Origin: Trochalopteron elliotii
Taxonomy: Eukaryota; Chordata; Aves; Passeriformes; Leiothrichidae
NCBI GenBank assembly: GCA_024734555.1
Contig: JANPWX010000246.1
Coordinates: 1,576,312 to 1,640,311 of the forward strand
Reading direction: 5' to 3'
DNA: 64,000 nucleotides
Under the pieces are notes generated by a model. The model ran no database searches. It saw only the letters and a list, made by a program, of their open reading frames with translations, and was not told the origin of the DNA. Shown here one piece after another: positions 26,970 to 40,184 of the stretch; the stretch's first letter is position 1; each line of letters starts with the position of its first letter. The position numbers were made by a program, and so were the translations under genes.

Positions 26970-29900
26970 GCTTCCTTTCTAATGAACATTTTTCAGTAGG
27001 CTTGGAGTTTTATTGAACTTTGTTTCATTTCTTGCCCCTACAATTAGACAATTGTGATTTATGGTTTCTTTTTTTTGCTGATCCAGTCTCTAAGGAACAA
27101 CGCCTTTCAAACTAATTTTCAAAATTTTACTGTTTTCTATTAGTGTAAGGAAGACTAAAATGTAACCTTGCAATGTGAATCCATCAAAATTATTGCCACC
27201 TCAAATAAAAGCAAATGACAGATCATTCAGAGTACTTGTAAAATAATTTCAGATACATTTTTGTAGTCATCTGGGAAAAATGGCACTACTCTATCTACAA
27301 ATACCAATTTTTACCTTGAGGCACACTCCACTGAAATGAAACCCTTTTACTTTTAAAATTATTTTAAATTTTTACCATAATTGAACTGACTAACTCTGAA
27401 TCTTATTTGAAGAGAAATGGAGGGAAAACCAGGAAGGAATAACATTAACAGTGCAACTGAATAGAATTCCAAAGATGAGCAAAGGAAATGTGCACCATCT
27501 GGAAGAGAAGTTTCTAAAATTAGGCTATTAGGTTATATGGTTCATGATTAAAATCTGGCAAAAGCCTTCTTTTCTCTGGCAGAACAGACAGTATCTTGAC
27601 TCTTGAATAATATTCATGATACTGCTTCAGAGCAGGGAACATTCGTTTCTAGGGATATGAAGTTCTGGATCCCCTGGGAAGAGGCCAATCTCTTGTTAGA
27701 GTTGAATACACTTCACAGATGAAGGAGAGGAAGAAGAAAAAGATCTTGCCTATTTACCACAGATGCTATCAGTTGAGGAAAGCAGTTTGGCAGAGCTCCA
27801 TACAGTGGGCTAGCAAATATCAGTAGGAGTTTTATTTCTTTGGTTGAAAGGACACAACTTTTTGAATCAGTCCCAGTAACTATTTGAAATTTTAATTTAT
27901 CTATACCCATAGTCCAAACTAGCGCAATTAAAAGATGTCTTGAAATGTATTAAAAATACATCTAAATTTAGATATAATTTTTAAGCTGTGTTCTGTAGAC
28001 AGCTGTTCCTTATTAATGAAATTATGTAAGACAATCTTGAAAAATCTAGGTATCAGAAGGGATTTGGGAGTGATGACACCTGACAAATCATTTTGCCAGG
28101 TGCTACACCAGAATTTCTTCTATGCAAAGAGAAAAGGAGACTAAAATGAAAAACACCTAATACCACTCAGAATAATGTATGATAAAAGAAAATCTTTTAC
28201 AATTGCTTATCTTTACACTTTTTCCAGAGAAGAAACCTTTTCAATTATGATGATACAGCACAATTCAGCACAGAGTACATCAGTGACTTGCAGCATTGCA
28301 GTCACACCAGAGAGGGAATATGCCTTGTCCAACATACGCAACTTCTGAGCAGAACAAATTAAAGCAAGCAGAGTGCAATAATGTAGCTATATTGCTTCTT
28401 AATAGGTAAGTCGCCTCTGTCTCCTGCAAATACCCTAGAGGTTAGGGCTGCACAGAGCTGTCTTCCTCAGGGACTTCAGCTCCCTCTAAGATTGTGTTCT
28501 GTGTTTAGCTATTACCTTGATTATTCAAGAAACAGTATGTTTTATTGAATTTTGGAAGACTGACATACTCTTCTAGTTTTTCTATTTTTATAGATTTTTT
28601 GCAATAATAATGGCAATTATTTTCTTCTAGTCTTCTAAATTCTCAATTCACAAATTAAAAGTATCCAAGATAAGATAGTCTTGCTATGTTCTACATTCTC
28701 ACCCTCAGATTCTAAATAAGTATGGTAGTACTCACAATGGTAGTATTTTCAGTTAAATGAATATCTTGTCTTTCTTAATCAATCTCCATGTACACAACAG
28801 AATATGAGCATAAAGTGGATAAAAAGGTGCATGTGGGATAATTTATTCACCTTAGAGATATTTGGACAATATGTCTTTTAATACTTAATTATTTTCTTAG
28901 ATTTTTCAGAGGCTGTAGGATATTCAGGGTCACTTGCATTTACAAGGAGAACAAGCAGACCAGAATCCCCTCAGGTCAAGAACTATCAAAAATTAAGAAT
29001 CTTTTCTAAAACTGATGTGAAAAAAGATAAACCACAACAAATGTAACAGCATGTTAGTCTAAAGTTTCAGCATGCAGGCTGCACACAGGAATTTTCAGAT
29101 CACATATCTGATTGTGAATCAGGGGAATTAGTTCCATGAATTATAAGAGAAGGTTGCATAGATTAGAGAGCATAACTTTTACGTAAAATTTGCTGAAAAT
29201 AATTTAGGAAGATTGGTGTCTGATGGTCTGTTAAAAATGCCAGCAATGTCTTCTTCAGGCAGAATGCAGAAGTTTTTTCCCTTTTGAGATGAAACGGAGG
29301 TTTCTGATTTACTGCAGACCAGCTGGGTGCAGGAGGCACCGTCCCCTAGAAGACTGCAGAAAGCCATTTTTCACTGTAGGTCTTGGGCAGCTGATTTATC
29401 AGGAAAGGGAAGAGAATGAAGGTAAATGAGCTAAAACAGTTAGGAAAGTAGCTTCTAGTATTTGAATGCAGAAATACACATACTGCAGCTGTGGCATTAC
29501 AGAGGCAATTAAATGGGTGTTCCATAATCTGAGTTTGACTCACAAGCCGAATGGGATGCACCATTTTAAAATTCTGCCTTGATGTACTACATACGTGAAT
29601 AAGTGCTGTATAATAATGTTCTAGCTCCAGCTTAGTGGAGACAACATGACTAAGCGTGCTATTTTAATTACCTTTGCAACAATGATTACTGTAAGATGCT
29701 TCTGAGAATCTTTAATCTAAGACTAGTCATTCATCTCCATTCTTTCTTGTCACAATCCACCCAGATGCTGTCTATCATGACCTTTCTGCTCCTATTTCAC
29801 TGTGTTGTTTACCAGAAGATTATTTTTGATCCCCATGTTACTTCGTAACACAAATGCCTTATTGCTGTTTTTATATAGACTGAAAAATAGTGGTTATCTC

Positions 29901-32150
29901 AATATCTATGATGATCTGTTTAAAGAAGTACAGTGAAAGAGATTGCACAGGAAATGTTTTTATGTCATTTAATTCTGCTTCTTCTATCTTCTTTACCTTT
30001 GTTTTTAGAAAGGGAGAAAAGAAGCAGAGACAGGATGTCTTTGTGGAAGAACAGGAATATTGGATAAAACTGCTCTGTTCAGTAAAGGACTGTCAGTGGG
30101 ATACTATCACTGCAAAGCAACTCACTGCAGAAATAACCTTTACATTCTTTTTGTGCTACCAAATTTATATACTGGTAAATAACACTGATCCTTAGCTATT
30201 CTCTCAGGATATGAAGCTCATACAGGAAAAGAATTTGCAAAACCTGCATTCAGTTGCTACATACATCTTTACTATTCATATAATAAAATAATGCTTATCC
30301 CAAACTGGTGATCTCAGAGGGCCTCAGGTAAGCCAGCAACATCTTTTTATGAGAATCATGTTAAAGGGGCTTACCCAAAATTCAAATGGAGGGCTGTGTG
30401 TTATCTTCTGTTCTTTACAGAAAGTGTAGAAGAAGTGATGGACCAAAACTTCCTATATATCTGAGAGCTCCCATTCTGCTATGCTCCAATAGATGTCAGG
30501 GCTTCCAGGAATTTCTAGGGTTTTTCCTGCTGGGATCCTATGTAAGGTATGGTTGTCCCTCTGCGTGAAAAAAAGGCAGAAGAACAAGCCATCATAAAAC
30601 ATAAGGGATATCCTTGTGTTTATTTTGCGAAATGAATTTACATAATTTAAGAAAGAAAAAGCTATAATTACCACTTTTGACTGCTAGGTAGTGTTGCTGA
30701 TTTTTAAAGCACATGTCTATAAAGGGCAAAATATAAAAGTTCATCTTATTCTAAAGATAGCATTCATTGTCAGAGCATTACCTGTTCAAAGTGGTGGGAT
30801 AGCTATGGAAAAATAACATGCATTTAATTGTGTCTCTTAAATATTCAAGTTAATAATTTATTTGCTGGGAACAGCTTCACAGTTTGTGTAAGGTTGTCAG
30901 ACCTTAGGAGTCTGGAGCATCTGCTAACTAGAAATAAAAACCAGGCAATTAAGATATATAAGTAGCAGAGAAATAAGAGTCTGTGGAAACTCTGGCCATG
31001 CTCTGCCCTCAGATCTCTTTTTGTAGTTTGAGAATAGGTCATCTAATAGTAGTTACTCTGAAACAAGAAGACTGAAAGCAGTACTTGCTATATGGTTGGA
31101 AACACAGTGTTAATTTTTCACCTGAGACTATAGAAGTCAACAAAAATGAAGGTTAAATACTAACTTCAATAAATCTGACTGATATTATCTAAGACACCAC
31201 ATTTTGTCTTGCTGGTAGCAGTAGCCCTAGAAATGCTACTTGAAAAGGGTGGCAAGAGACCATTGGCAATTAAGATTTATAAATTAATGTTTCTGCTGTA
31301 GCAAACTTATAGAATCTTGGATTATGTTGAATGAACTCTGTGGCACACTTAGAGCTTGCTGTAAAATACATGTAACTTCATCTCTTTAGACTAGTATATG
31401 CTTGATTTTAGTTACCATAGAGCAGGAAGAGCCATCGTGGAAATGACAGAAAATTTGAAATTCCTCCATGTTTCAAGTCAACAGAGGATTTAAGCATATT
31501 CTGAATTTTGAAGTAATCCCACTGAAGTATTTTTAAATTAATTTAGTTAGTTATGGTTAAAGTACATGATATTAAATTTTATTATGACCCTAATAGTATC
31601 TGCAGTATGCGTCTATATTAATGAACATATTCTTATGTATAACATCCTTCTTAAATTATACTAACCACTACAAAACTGTGAAGTATGTAATCAATAGATT
31701 TTGTTCATTTCTGTCTCTTCCACAAATTAATAAAGGACAGGCCAATCAATTTTTAACAAAGTATTTCATTCCATTATGGAGTGTGTGAATTAGGTGATCA
31801 GGCCAAAAGTGACCAGCTTAATTCACCATGATGCATCAGCAAAACAGAACAGCTGCCTTGGTGTAGTAGTGCCTGAGAGCTTTAATTTTTAATCACTACA
31901 TATAAATAATCACATGTCAGAAATACACTTCTGATTTAGTTATAGAATTTAGAGTAACATACATATATGTGTTACCTCCTAAACCTGTCCTAGGGTCAAA
32001 TATTAGTTGATGGTCTAGTTCTTTTAACTGGTATCAGAGTAGAAAACCTGTGAATGCAAAAATGAGTATGCAGTTGCATCCAGGTATTTTGGGTGGGTAT
32101 TCAGTGCTGATCCTTAACTACAGCAGAAAATACCTCAGAATTGCAAATTA

Positions 32151-32176
32151 CCTTTCCTCCCCTCCCTCCTCCCCCA
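32151..32176 (+). repeat. C/T-rich tract, G-rich on the ANKS1B transcript strand
   Basis: The plus strand reads a C/T run ending CTCCTCCCCCAG. The minus strand, which matches the ANKS1B transcript, has G runs of 5, 2, 3, 4 and 2 in close succession and could fold a weak quadruplex. On the plus strand it resembles a splice acceptor, but nothing coding follows. Confidence 0.6.
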
Positions 32177-32785
32177 GTTTCCAAGATTTAAATACTCCCT
32201 TGACAAAGTTACTTCAAAAAAAGTATGTCAAAGCATATTTGAAATGGTCAGTTCATGAGGTATATAATCTACCTGAGCGGAATTTCCAGAAATACTTACT
32301 TGGAAAAACACTGACTCTACTGTGGTTGTGTTTAGACTCATTTTGAGGCTAGCTTTTGTGTACCTATTCAGGCAAATGAGTCAAATAGAAGAACAGTTCA
32401 CAAAAGAGAGGATAGGAACACAGAAAATTTTGAACTTAGAAATGCGACTCCTCATAAAAATTTATAAGTTTCTTTTAACCAGTCCTGGAACACAAAAATA
32501 CTATATGACTCATATTTTCAATCAAAGCTATTTAAAACAGCTTAGATGTTGAATATCAAGTATTCGTGAACAATATCTACACTAAAACTTACTCAGAGAT
32601 ATTTTCTAATAAGTATATTTGAGAAAATCATAACATGTTCATGACAAAATTGCATGCAGAAACAGAGCTAAAACTAATTAAATCAACTATTTCCCAGGAA
32701 CTATTTGAAACTTATAGTTTTGCCAATATCAGATAATAAGCTTGTGAAATAAGAGTAATAATGCTTTAAAGCAAGAGCAGTATCA

Positions 32786-32821
32786 GTCCCTTCCAACTCA
32801 CCATATTCTGGGATTCTGTGA
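32786..32821 (+). mobile_element. CR1 3'-terminal scrap
   Basis: A 36-bp piece reading GTCCCTTCCAACTCA and ending ATTCTGGGATTCTGTGA matches the extreme 3' end of CR1 in sense orientation, including the duplicated terminal octamer. Upstream sequence cannot be aligned by eye, so it is either a very short insertion or an old, decayed one. Confidence 0.7.
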
Positions 32822-35800
32822 CAGTAGCCAACATTCACACCCTTACTCATGATGATATTATTTACATTTGTTTTTAGCTATGACAGAATACAATCAGTCG
32901 TTTTTACTTAGTTTCTCATTTTTATTAAAATTGTTTCTGAAAGAGCTCAGTATTGCTACAACTTCTGGAAGCATGCTAGATGACTTACAGTACAAACAGA
33001 AGAAAATTAACTTTATGCCAATAAGTTTATTCTAAGAATGTTTTTACTTTAGCTTTCTGGCAATTTCTTATCAAAAAAACCCAAAGAGATTGATTTTTTG
33101 CATATATTCAATATGTACTATATATTTGGGTAAACATAGGGTCACAGACTTCTACACAAACAGATAATGAAACAGCAAAATAAAAACTTCATTTGTTCAA
33201 TTTGATACTGCACATAAAAATTACTTACAACCCCTAAAACTGTTAATTTAGCATGAACCCTTAAATCATAAGACCAAGTGGATATGCTCCATCAACTCAA
33301 CAGTAGGGCTTTAGACCAACAGCCAATGAATGTTCTGCAGAGCTCACTTAACCCCCAGTAAAACAACTTCCTACTGCTGTGTAGTTGCTAGAGACAAAGA
33401 AAACAACCTGAGTGAGAAAAGCAACCTACAAATTGAAGATATGCTAATATTTCCCTAATCAATAACAGATTACTAATTTCATGGTGCTTTGAGAAGGAGC
33501 TGCAAATTCCCCCAGAAGAAATCTATTCAAGATGTGCTCCACAGGAAGGAGGAAAGCTGTTTGAAAAGCCAGGATTCCAATTTGAACATTGGGGATAATG
33601 GCCCACAGTAGGGCTTTTGGATGATTTCTTTCTCTAACCAAGAAACTGTGAGGAGGAGACTGCTCTCCCTCAAGTCCACAAATCACAAAGAGTTGCAAAG
33701 TGGAACAGCTGAATCAGCAGCTAAATAAAATAAAACAGATTTATTTGAGTAATTTTTACTACACCGTCTGCAATTTTAAAATTCACATTCATATTTGAAG
33801 TAGATGACTTTGAGGATTGCCTGGGAGATACAGCAATGCAGGAAGAACAGGAGACATGATATCAGGTATCTCATACCAGTGGAACCTTTTTGAATGAAAA
33901 GGTAAAGAGAGACAGAGAGGGCAGTGCAATGCACTGCAAAGATGATGATTTATTAATGCACTAAATTATTAAAATGCATGTTGTTTTGAAATGTGAAAAC
34001 CAATTACTTCTATAAATTCAGAGCTATTCTGTAATTCATTCTCATGATTCAACAATGGACATAAACAATAACATGAAAAGCTGCCAATAGGTTACTTCTT
34101 CTCATTTCCTCTTCCTTCTCCAAGAGAAGACAGAAGGATAATATGAAGGGCAATGAGAAATAAAGAAATGGTTTCAAAGAAAAACTAGTCTTTGCTCACT
34201 AGAAGCAAAACTGTGATTCCCCCTTGATGCTTTGCAACAGTCCTGACATAACTCAGACAAAAAGAGTGAACCTGTGCTTACCTTTCCTGTAGTCACAGCA
34301 GAATGAGGTTACCAAGAATTGAAAGTTCAGGATATCTTGGAAGACCTACTCTTATCCCCTGAATAAAGGCCAGCCACACTATGCTGGATGTGTGGCAAAC
34401 AGGCAGGCATATGCCACTTCAGACTGGCATGTTGTCAGAAAAACAGTGTGTGTACACAAACCTGGGTATCACTCTCTAAAAATAAATATATTAAAGCATC
34501 TTAAGATACAGACACCTGTGTTTGTATGACAGTAGGAAGGAACAGAGTAGTTTGTTGCTTGTATTTTTATTTCTAAGTTTTATAGGAGCTTGGAGGAATT
34601 TGCCTTCTGGAAGGTACAGATTCCTCCAGAAGGTTCTCAGAGCATTTTAGTCTCAAAAAGCAGAAGCAGAATACTCATGGAATATCACATTGCAGAAAAA
34701 AACTGCTATTATTCATGTTTAAAGAAAATATTTTTCTACATTTGCTTTCTTTTCTTTTTCCTGCTAATTTTACAGCCGACAAAAGTATTCTGCTTCTCTG
34801 TTACTTCAGATTTGATATACAACACACTTGACCAGGGACAATGACAATTTGGCTAAGTGTTTTCATTTCTAAAAAAAAAAAGTAATCTTAGGAGATTATA
34901 TTCTTTCTATCTTAATTTTTTCTGCAGTGTTTTTTTCCTTGTTGCTACTGGTTCCCTTTTTTCAGTACTGTTTTGATATGCTGAGGATACAAACTTTACG
35001 GCAAGTCAAAGGGGTTCACATCCTACTTTTGTTTACTCTTTTCCCCTTTTTTATTCTCCTGGGCTTTTGCAATTCAGGCTATCTTCATGATTCCTTGCAT
35101 AAAAGGAGGAAGACATTGCCTCAGCCTCCTGTTCTTCTGAAATCTCAGTTGCTATGCAGTGAACTCTCTCCTGGCTTCTGTTGTTGCATGACCATATGTA
35201 ATGTCTTCTCACTTGAAAAAAAAAACCAAAAAGAAAGGTATGAGCAGGTTAGCAGTGCTATTGTGTATTCCATTTCTCATCAAGTTTTAGACATGCAACA
35301 TGTAAAAGAATGGCATTGAAACAACACTAATTCAGATCCTCTGGGGACCTCAACCTTAGTATTGATAAATCAGCTTTATGGAAATGCTCCTACTTAGAGG
35401 ACCAAATCAGGATACAGCAGTAGATAATGGAAACCTGCATGTTTGATCCTAATCCAGAAGATCCTATTTGCACCAGTTAGCATCAGTTACAGAAGATTTG
35501 GAAGACCTTTTGGCTTCACAAGCTTATGCTATCAGTATTACTAAATTCAGTAAACAAAAGGCAAACTTAATAAACCAGCAGAGGGAGAAAATCTTGATAA
35601 TGTGAGGTGGCCACCTAAGTATTTATAGTCTGAAAAGTAAATAGGCAGCTATTCCAGTGCCATCATCTAAACATGTTGATCAATTCATTACTAGTAGAAA
35701 AACCACAAATAACAAAGTAGGCTACTTGCTTTCTAGTAAATTAATTTAATGTTTGCTATTTCTTCTTTGGAATGCTCACATCTGCAAGGCATTTATCTTT

Positions 35801-36978
35801 GACATTAACAATGAGATACCATCTTTACTTTGGGGGCTAACATAGTTCTTGCATCAGAAGCGGATATTAAAAACCATCAGCTTCTTAAAATAAAATGTAA
35901 AAACTAAGAAATGGTTTATAAAGGATATTGTGATTGACATATGCAGGTGGTTTGTGGAGATATTAATGAAACAACACATAAAGTCCTGGATGCTGTCTGC
36001 TAAAATTATAAATTATTACATTAATTTCCACAAAATCACACACCCATAAAAGCTGTGATATTAAAAAGCAAAATACCTTGTCTGGTGGCTTCACTTTTTG
36101 ATAGCTCTCTGTTTCACTTATAGTAAGCTCTCCCGCAGGTCCAGAGAGGTGCTTTCCCTTCCAGGGGTGCTCTTTCTCTTGATCTCCATTTTGAATGCTT
36201 TCTGTAATACCTGCCCTCCCCTCATGATACAGGAGATTGTTCTTTGGCGCTGTTCAATAACATGGTAGGCTCTGCAAATGCAAAAAACTTCACAATCTAT
36301 TCCAAATCATTTAGGAAGAAGCAGACGTATCAGCCTACCACAGAGATTCTTTTGCTTTCCAAACTTAGAAAGACATGGCTTAGCATTTGGTCCCATCATT
36401 TGTTGCTGTGATCAACATCTGAATGATGCCTGGAATGCTTGGAATAATAACGATGAGATGATCCTCCAAGATGTAAGAGCCAGTGCATCTCCTGCTTGGT
36501 TGTGGGTTTCAGAAAAAAACAGCTTATATAGTAATTACTGACATGTAAATAGGTCTATTGGTCAAAAGGAACCAACACCACTTAGAAATACTGATAATAC
36601 ACATTGCAGAATCCATCTAAGTAATCAGAATTAATTAATGAACTCTCAAGAGGTAAGCATTTGCCTGCTCCTAGCTCAGGAACAACCTTTGCTGAAAACC
36701 ATCCAGATGCAAGAAGAGTCATATCCTCCTGGAACTATATCCTCCTATAGCACAGGAGAGGGAACTGGGTTGGAGTCTGAATAAAAGCTGAAGTCTGGGA
36801 CTGCAGCTTCGTATTTTCCTGGTGTTTTTCTCTAAGCTCTTCTGGAAAAATAGTCCTTTTTGTGCAGTAGGGAAAGAAAGAATTATAGTTCTCATAAAAG
36901 CAAATACAGGCTGCTGCAAATCTAATTCACCCATTGCACCCAAGAGTAAAAGATCAGTGATCTGGATTTTATTAGCTA

Positions 36979-36981
<3 letters not shown>

Positions 36982-37032
<51 letters not shown>
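36982..37032. repeat. Compound (CT)n(TA)n microsatellite
   Basis: About 35 bp of CT units with one CTTT interruption (36982-37016), passing directly into TA units (37016-37032). Confidence 0.95.
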
Positions 37033-39259
37033 TCAAATTACTGTTTTTTTAAAAAATTCCTATAGAATGGGACTTGTGACTGTGTGGCAGGGTATTTTTT
37101 TATGGTAACCTAAAACTGGATTACTTGGCTAGGTTGCTCACAAGTTGCCTTTATCTCATAATAAAATTGCAGTAAGACTGCATGAAAGAGAATAAGGTAT
37201 AAGCTGGTCTTTTCCTTCCATTTCAGGCACCAGGTTCTGCCACTGCTCCAATAGAAGTGCTTTCATCAGTTTATAAAGTAAAGCATGAGAAGAAAAGCAG
37301 CAACCCACTGAACAAGACTAAATCACAACCTGCCTTTGAATCAATGAGCAATGCCCATTAGCAAGCCTGAAACCTGCAGAGAAAAGCTGCTCATTCCAGC
37401 AAGGATAGTTGTTTATGGCTAAACTGCTCAGTGGAATGGAGCCAGGGAGTGAACCCAGGCACCACACTACTGATCATACATATTAATTAACTGATAGCCT
37501 TCACCCTGGGATGGCAAATTAGCACTCTCTGTGGTATAGTTCTCAGGACAGCCTGCTCCAGGGACATTCTCACTAGCTAGTTCAGACATCACCTGTTCTT
37601 TTGGAAATAAGGATGAGATTTTAGCTGAATAGATAGATATCAGTCAGCTCATGTCACTTAATTTCAGAATCCACCAACAGTCCCTAACCATGTTCAGTTT
37701 GTTATCTAACTCAGCCTCTCTGTCGTTACTCTCAAAAAATCCTTCTTTAAATAGTTTCTAACTTTACCAGAACCTATCTTACCAGTAGAGAATGGCCTTG
37801 ATGGCTTTCTAAAACCTATGCACTGTTTCTTCATACACAGGACTTAACTGCTTTTCTTTAATCCTTAAAATGCTCATATGCTCTGCTAGTTTGTCAGTGT
37901 TCTTACTGCAGTTAAAAATAAAAAAGAAGAAATTTCAAGTTTTGAAGTTATAAATATTACATGATAACTAAAACTGTCAATCAGAGGAGTTCCACAAACC
38001 AGTTAGTAGCATGAAAATTGCATAAATATCAAACAGTACCACATTTATTGGAGTCTGTATCAATTTTAACTTTTAGGAATTTCTGCAAATTTGACCTTTA
38101 CCTGAGTGGAAGTATTTTGCTTCAGAAATAAGACAAGTTGCTTTAAAATCTTTTTTAGGTGAAACTTTCTGCCTTCTCAATTACCCCCAAAAACCAAACT
38201 TAACGTCAAAAAGCATACAGACTCTGATTCCTCTGGCTGTTGTCTGCTTCTGTTAATGGGTAAGAACATTGCTTTACTCAACTTATATGATGTGTAGTAG
38301 AAACAAGAAGCTACTGGAACACTTCAAGAATGATCAGAAACATTCTGAAATTCTTCCTGCTTCACTCCAAATCAGCCCAGAGGATCACCACACTACTCAG
38401 ATTTGGTGACTCATAAAAGTCAGAAGTTTTCTGGCATATTACTCAACATGCAGTCACTGTTATGATGCAAACATTGCTCTCATCTTCAACCACTGCAGAA
38501 GAGATCACTATCGAAACATAAAGAGGAAATTTTCCAACAGAACAGAGCTCAGTAACATGGAATCTGGATATTAGCACAATTTTATTCCCCATCATACAGT
38601 CACTGTTGGACAGTAGAGGTCAAAAGCACAATTTCAGAATAAACCAACAGTTTAGCATGTGATAATTGGTCATGAGGGGTACCTATTTCCTTCCATTGAC
38701 CTTGGAGAATGCCTCCAAAGTAACAAGGATAATTAACTAATATGCTTATTTTAAAGAATAAAATTACCAAATTATCTACCTACACTTTTGTGAACTTAAA
38801 TATAACAATAACGACTATATTTCTTTGTTTATAATAAGTACAACATTTCATCCAACTTATTTTCTTGTAGTTGCAACCAAAAAAGAACCAAATGGCAAGA
38901 ATGTCATATTTTGTGGAAAGTGTCAGCTTTCTACCAGCCTTCATAGTCTGATCAACTTAAGTTTTAGAAACCTATGAAAGTTTGAAATTAATTTACCAAA
39001 GTAGAGGTAAACAATAACAAAATCATCAAGCTTCATATTCAACTAAGTTAAAAGAGCTGGATTGTCATACACAAAGAAATGACAAGCCAAAGTCAGATAT
39101 CCTAGAAATGATTCTTGAGTAGAAACATTTAAAATGTTCCCATATCCTATATCCTGAAGAGTTTCTCCAAAGGCAAGCTGCTACACCTATGCAGTAGTGA
39201 TCCTCAGTAAAGGGGTCTTGTTATACCCAGATTTTGACATAAAGGATAAAGAAGAACAG
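37033..39259. other. Intron, nothing recognised
   Basis: AT-rich single-copy-looking sequence up to the plus-strand CR1 fragment. Confidence 0.6.
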
Positions 39260-39591
39260 AAGCTTGCATGGAGACCTTCCAGTACCTGAACAGGGCCTAG
39301 TGGGAAGCTAGAGAGCAACTCTTCATCAGAAATAAGGAGTAACAGGTACAAATTGAAAGACAGGCAATTTAGATTAGATATTAGAAAGAAATTACTGTGA
39401 GGGTGGTGAGACACTGGAGCAGGTTACCCAGGGAGGTTGTGGATGCCCCAGCCCTGGCCATGTTCAAGGCAGGTTAGATAAGCCCTTGAGCAGCTTGGCC
39501 TAGTGGAAGGTGTCCCTGCCCATGGCAGCAGAGGTTGGGACTAAATGTTCTTTAAGGTCCATTCCAACCCCTTAACATTCTGTGATCCTAT
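39260..39591 (+). mobile_element. CR1 LINE 3' fragment, plus strand
   Basis: Seen: sense CR1 sequence with the segments TTTAGATTAGATATTAG, GGTTACCCAGGGAGGTTGTG, GTGTCCCTGCCCATGGCAG and TTCTTTAAGGTCCATTCCAA, ending in ATTCTGTGATCC. This covers the last codons of ORF2 and the 3' UTR. The copy is 5'-truncated (edge uncertain, roughly 39250-39270) and disrupted by stops. It is antisense to ANKS1B, unlike the two larger CR1 copies in the window. A GC-rich cassette begins about 200 bp downstream. Confidence 0.94.
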
Positions 39592-39800
39592 ATAAGCAAG
39601 TAGACTACTACATCCAAATCTCTGAACATGCCAAAAGATGTAAACAATCTCAAATTCCAATAAAAAAGTACCAACATATTGTAAACTACATAAACAGCAA
39701 GGTCGTTACATTCTGGATGATTTTAACAACTGAAGGAAGAAAAGGAGTCACTAGGGTCATGCCACTGTCATGTTGCATTCAGCTACCTATACACTTCTGG

Positions 39801-40175
39801 TGAGACCCAGAACACTTTCCCTCTGCCGTCCATGGCATCATGGAGGCCCCCAGACACCGCCATGGGGAAGCCCTGCTCAACAATCCTGGGGCCATGTCTG
39901 ACCCCAGCCCCCACATACCCTGCCTGATCCTGATCCTGATCCTGATCCTGATCCTGATCCTGATCCTGATCCTGATCCTGATCCTGATCCTGTTTCTGTT
40001 GCGGGCCGATATCCCAGTGTAGCCTGTTCCCTTTCCCAGGGAGGTACCGAGTCCCTGGGGCTGCCCTGGTTCCCCACAGATGCCCTGTTCCTGGCTGGGG
40101 TGATGGGATGGGGCTGGGCTGCCAGACTCTGTCCTGCAGCCCTGGGGAGCCCCCCGGTCTTGTGTGGGACCCTGT
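39801..40175. other. GC-rich cassette of unknown origin, flanked by 9-bp direct repeats
   Basis: Seen: a 375-bp GC-rich block with abrupt edges in AT-rich DNA. CACTTCTGG stands immediately to the left (39792-39800) and again immediately to the right (40176-40184). Inside is a (CCTGAT)n array at 39923-39992. Inference: the repeats look like a target-site duplication around an inserted element, but there is no poly-A tail, no convincing terminal inverted repeat and no family I recognise. A 147-codon minus-strand frame (39783-40226) runs through it because a hexamer array stays open in every frame; I do not regard it as a gene. Confidence 0.5.
39923..39992. repeat. Hexanucleotide array (CCTGAT)n, about 11.7 units
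   Basis: Seventy bases of near-perfect CCTGAT tandem repeat. Each unit contains a GATC site. Translated it gives Leu-Ile repeats on the plus strand and Gln-Asp or Gly-Ser repeats on the minus strand, which explains the long open frames here. Confidence 0.97.
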
Positions 40176-40184
40176 CACTTCTGG

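Larger units (their letters stand above)
26970..36981. other. Intron, mostly featureless
   Basis: Holds the CR1 scrap at 32786, the C/T tract at 32151 and a 130-codon plus-strand frame at 34927-35319 that starts at GTG and has a low-complexity, T-rich hydrophobic beginning. No gene recognised. Confidence 0.6.

Noticed and set aside
26775..26999. Frames on both strands through the AAAC array
   Set aside because: They cross ten N bases and consist of tetranucleotide repeat translation.
34603..34633. 9-bp-arm hairpin (CCTTCTGGA / TCCAGAAGG)
   Set aside because: Arms short enough to be expected by chance in 64 kb; no context.
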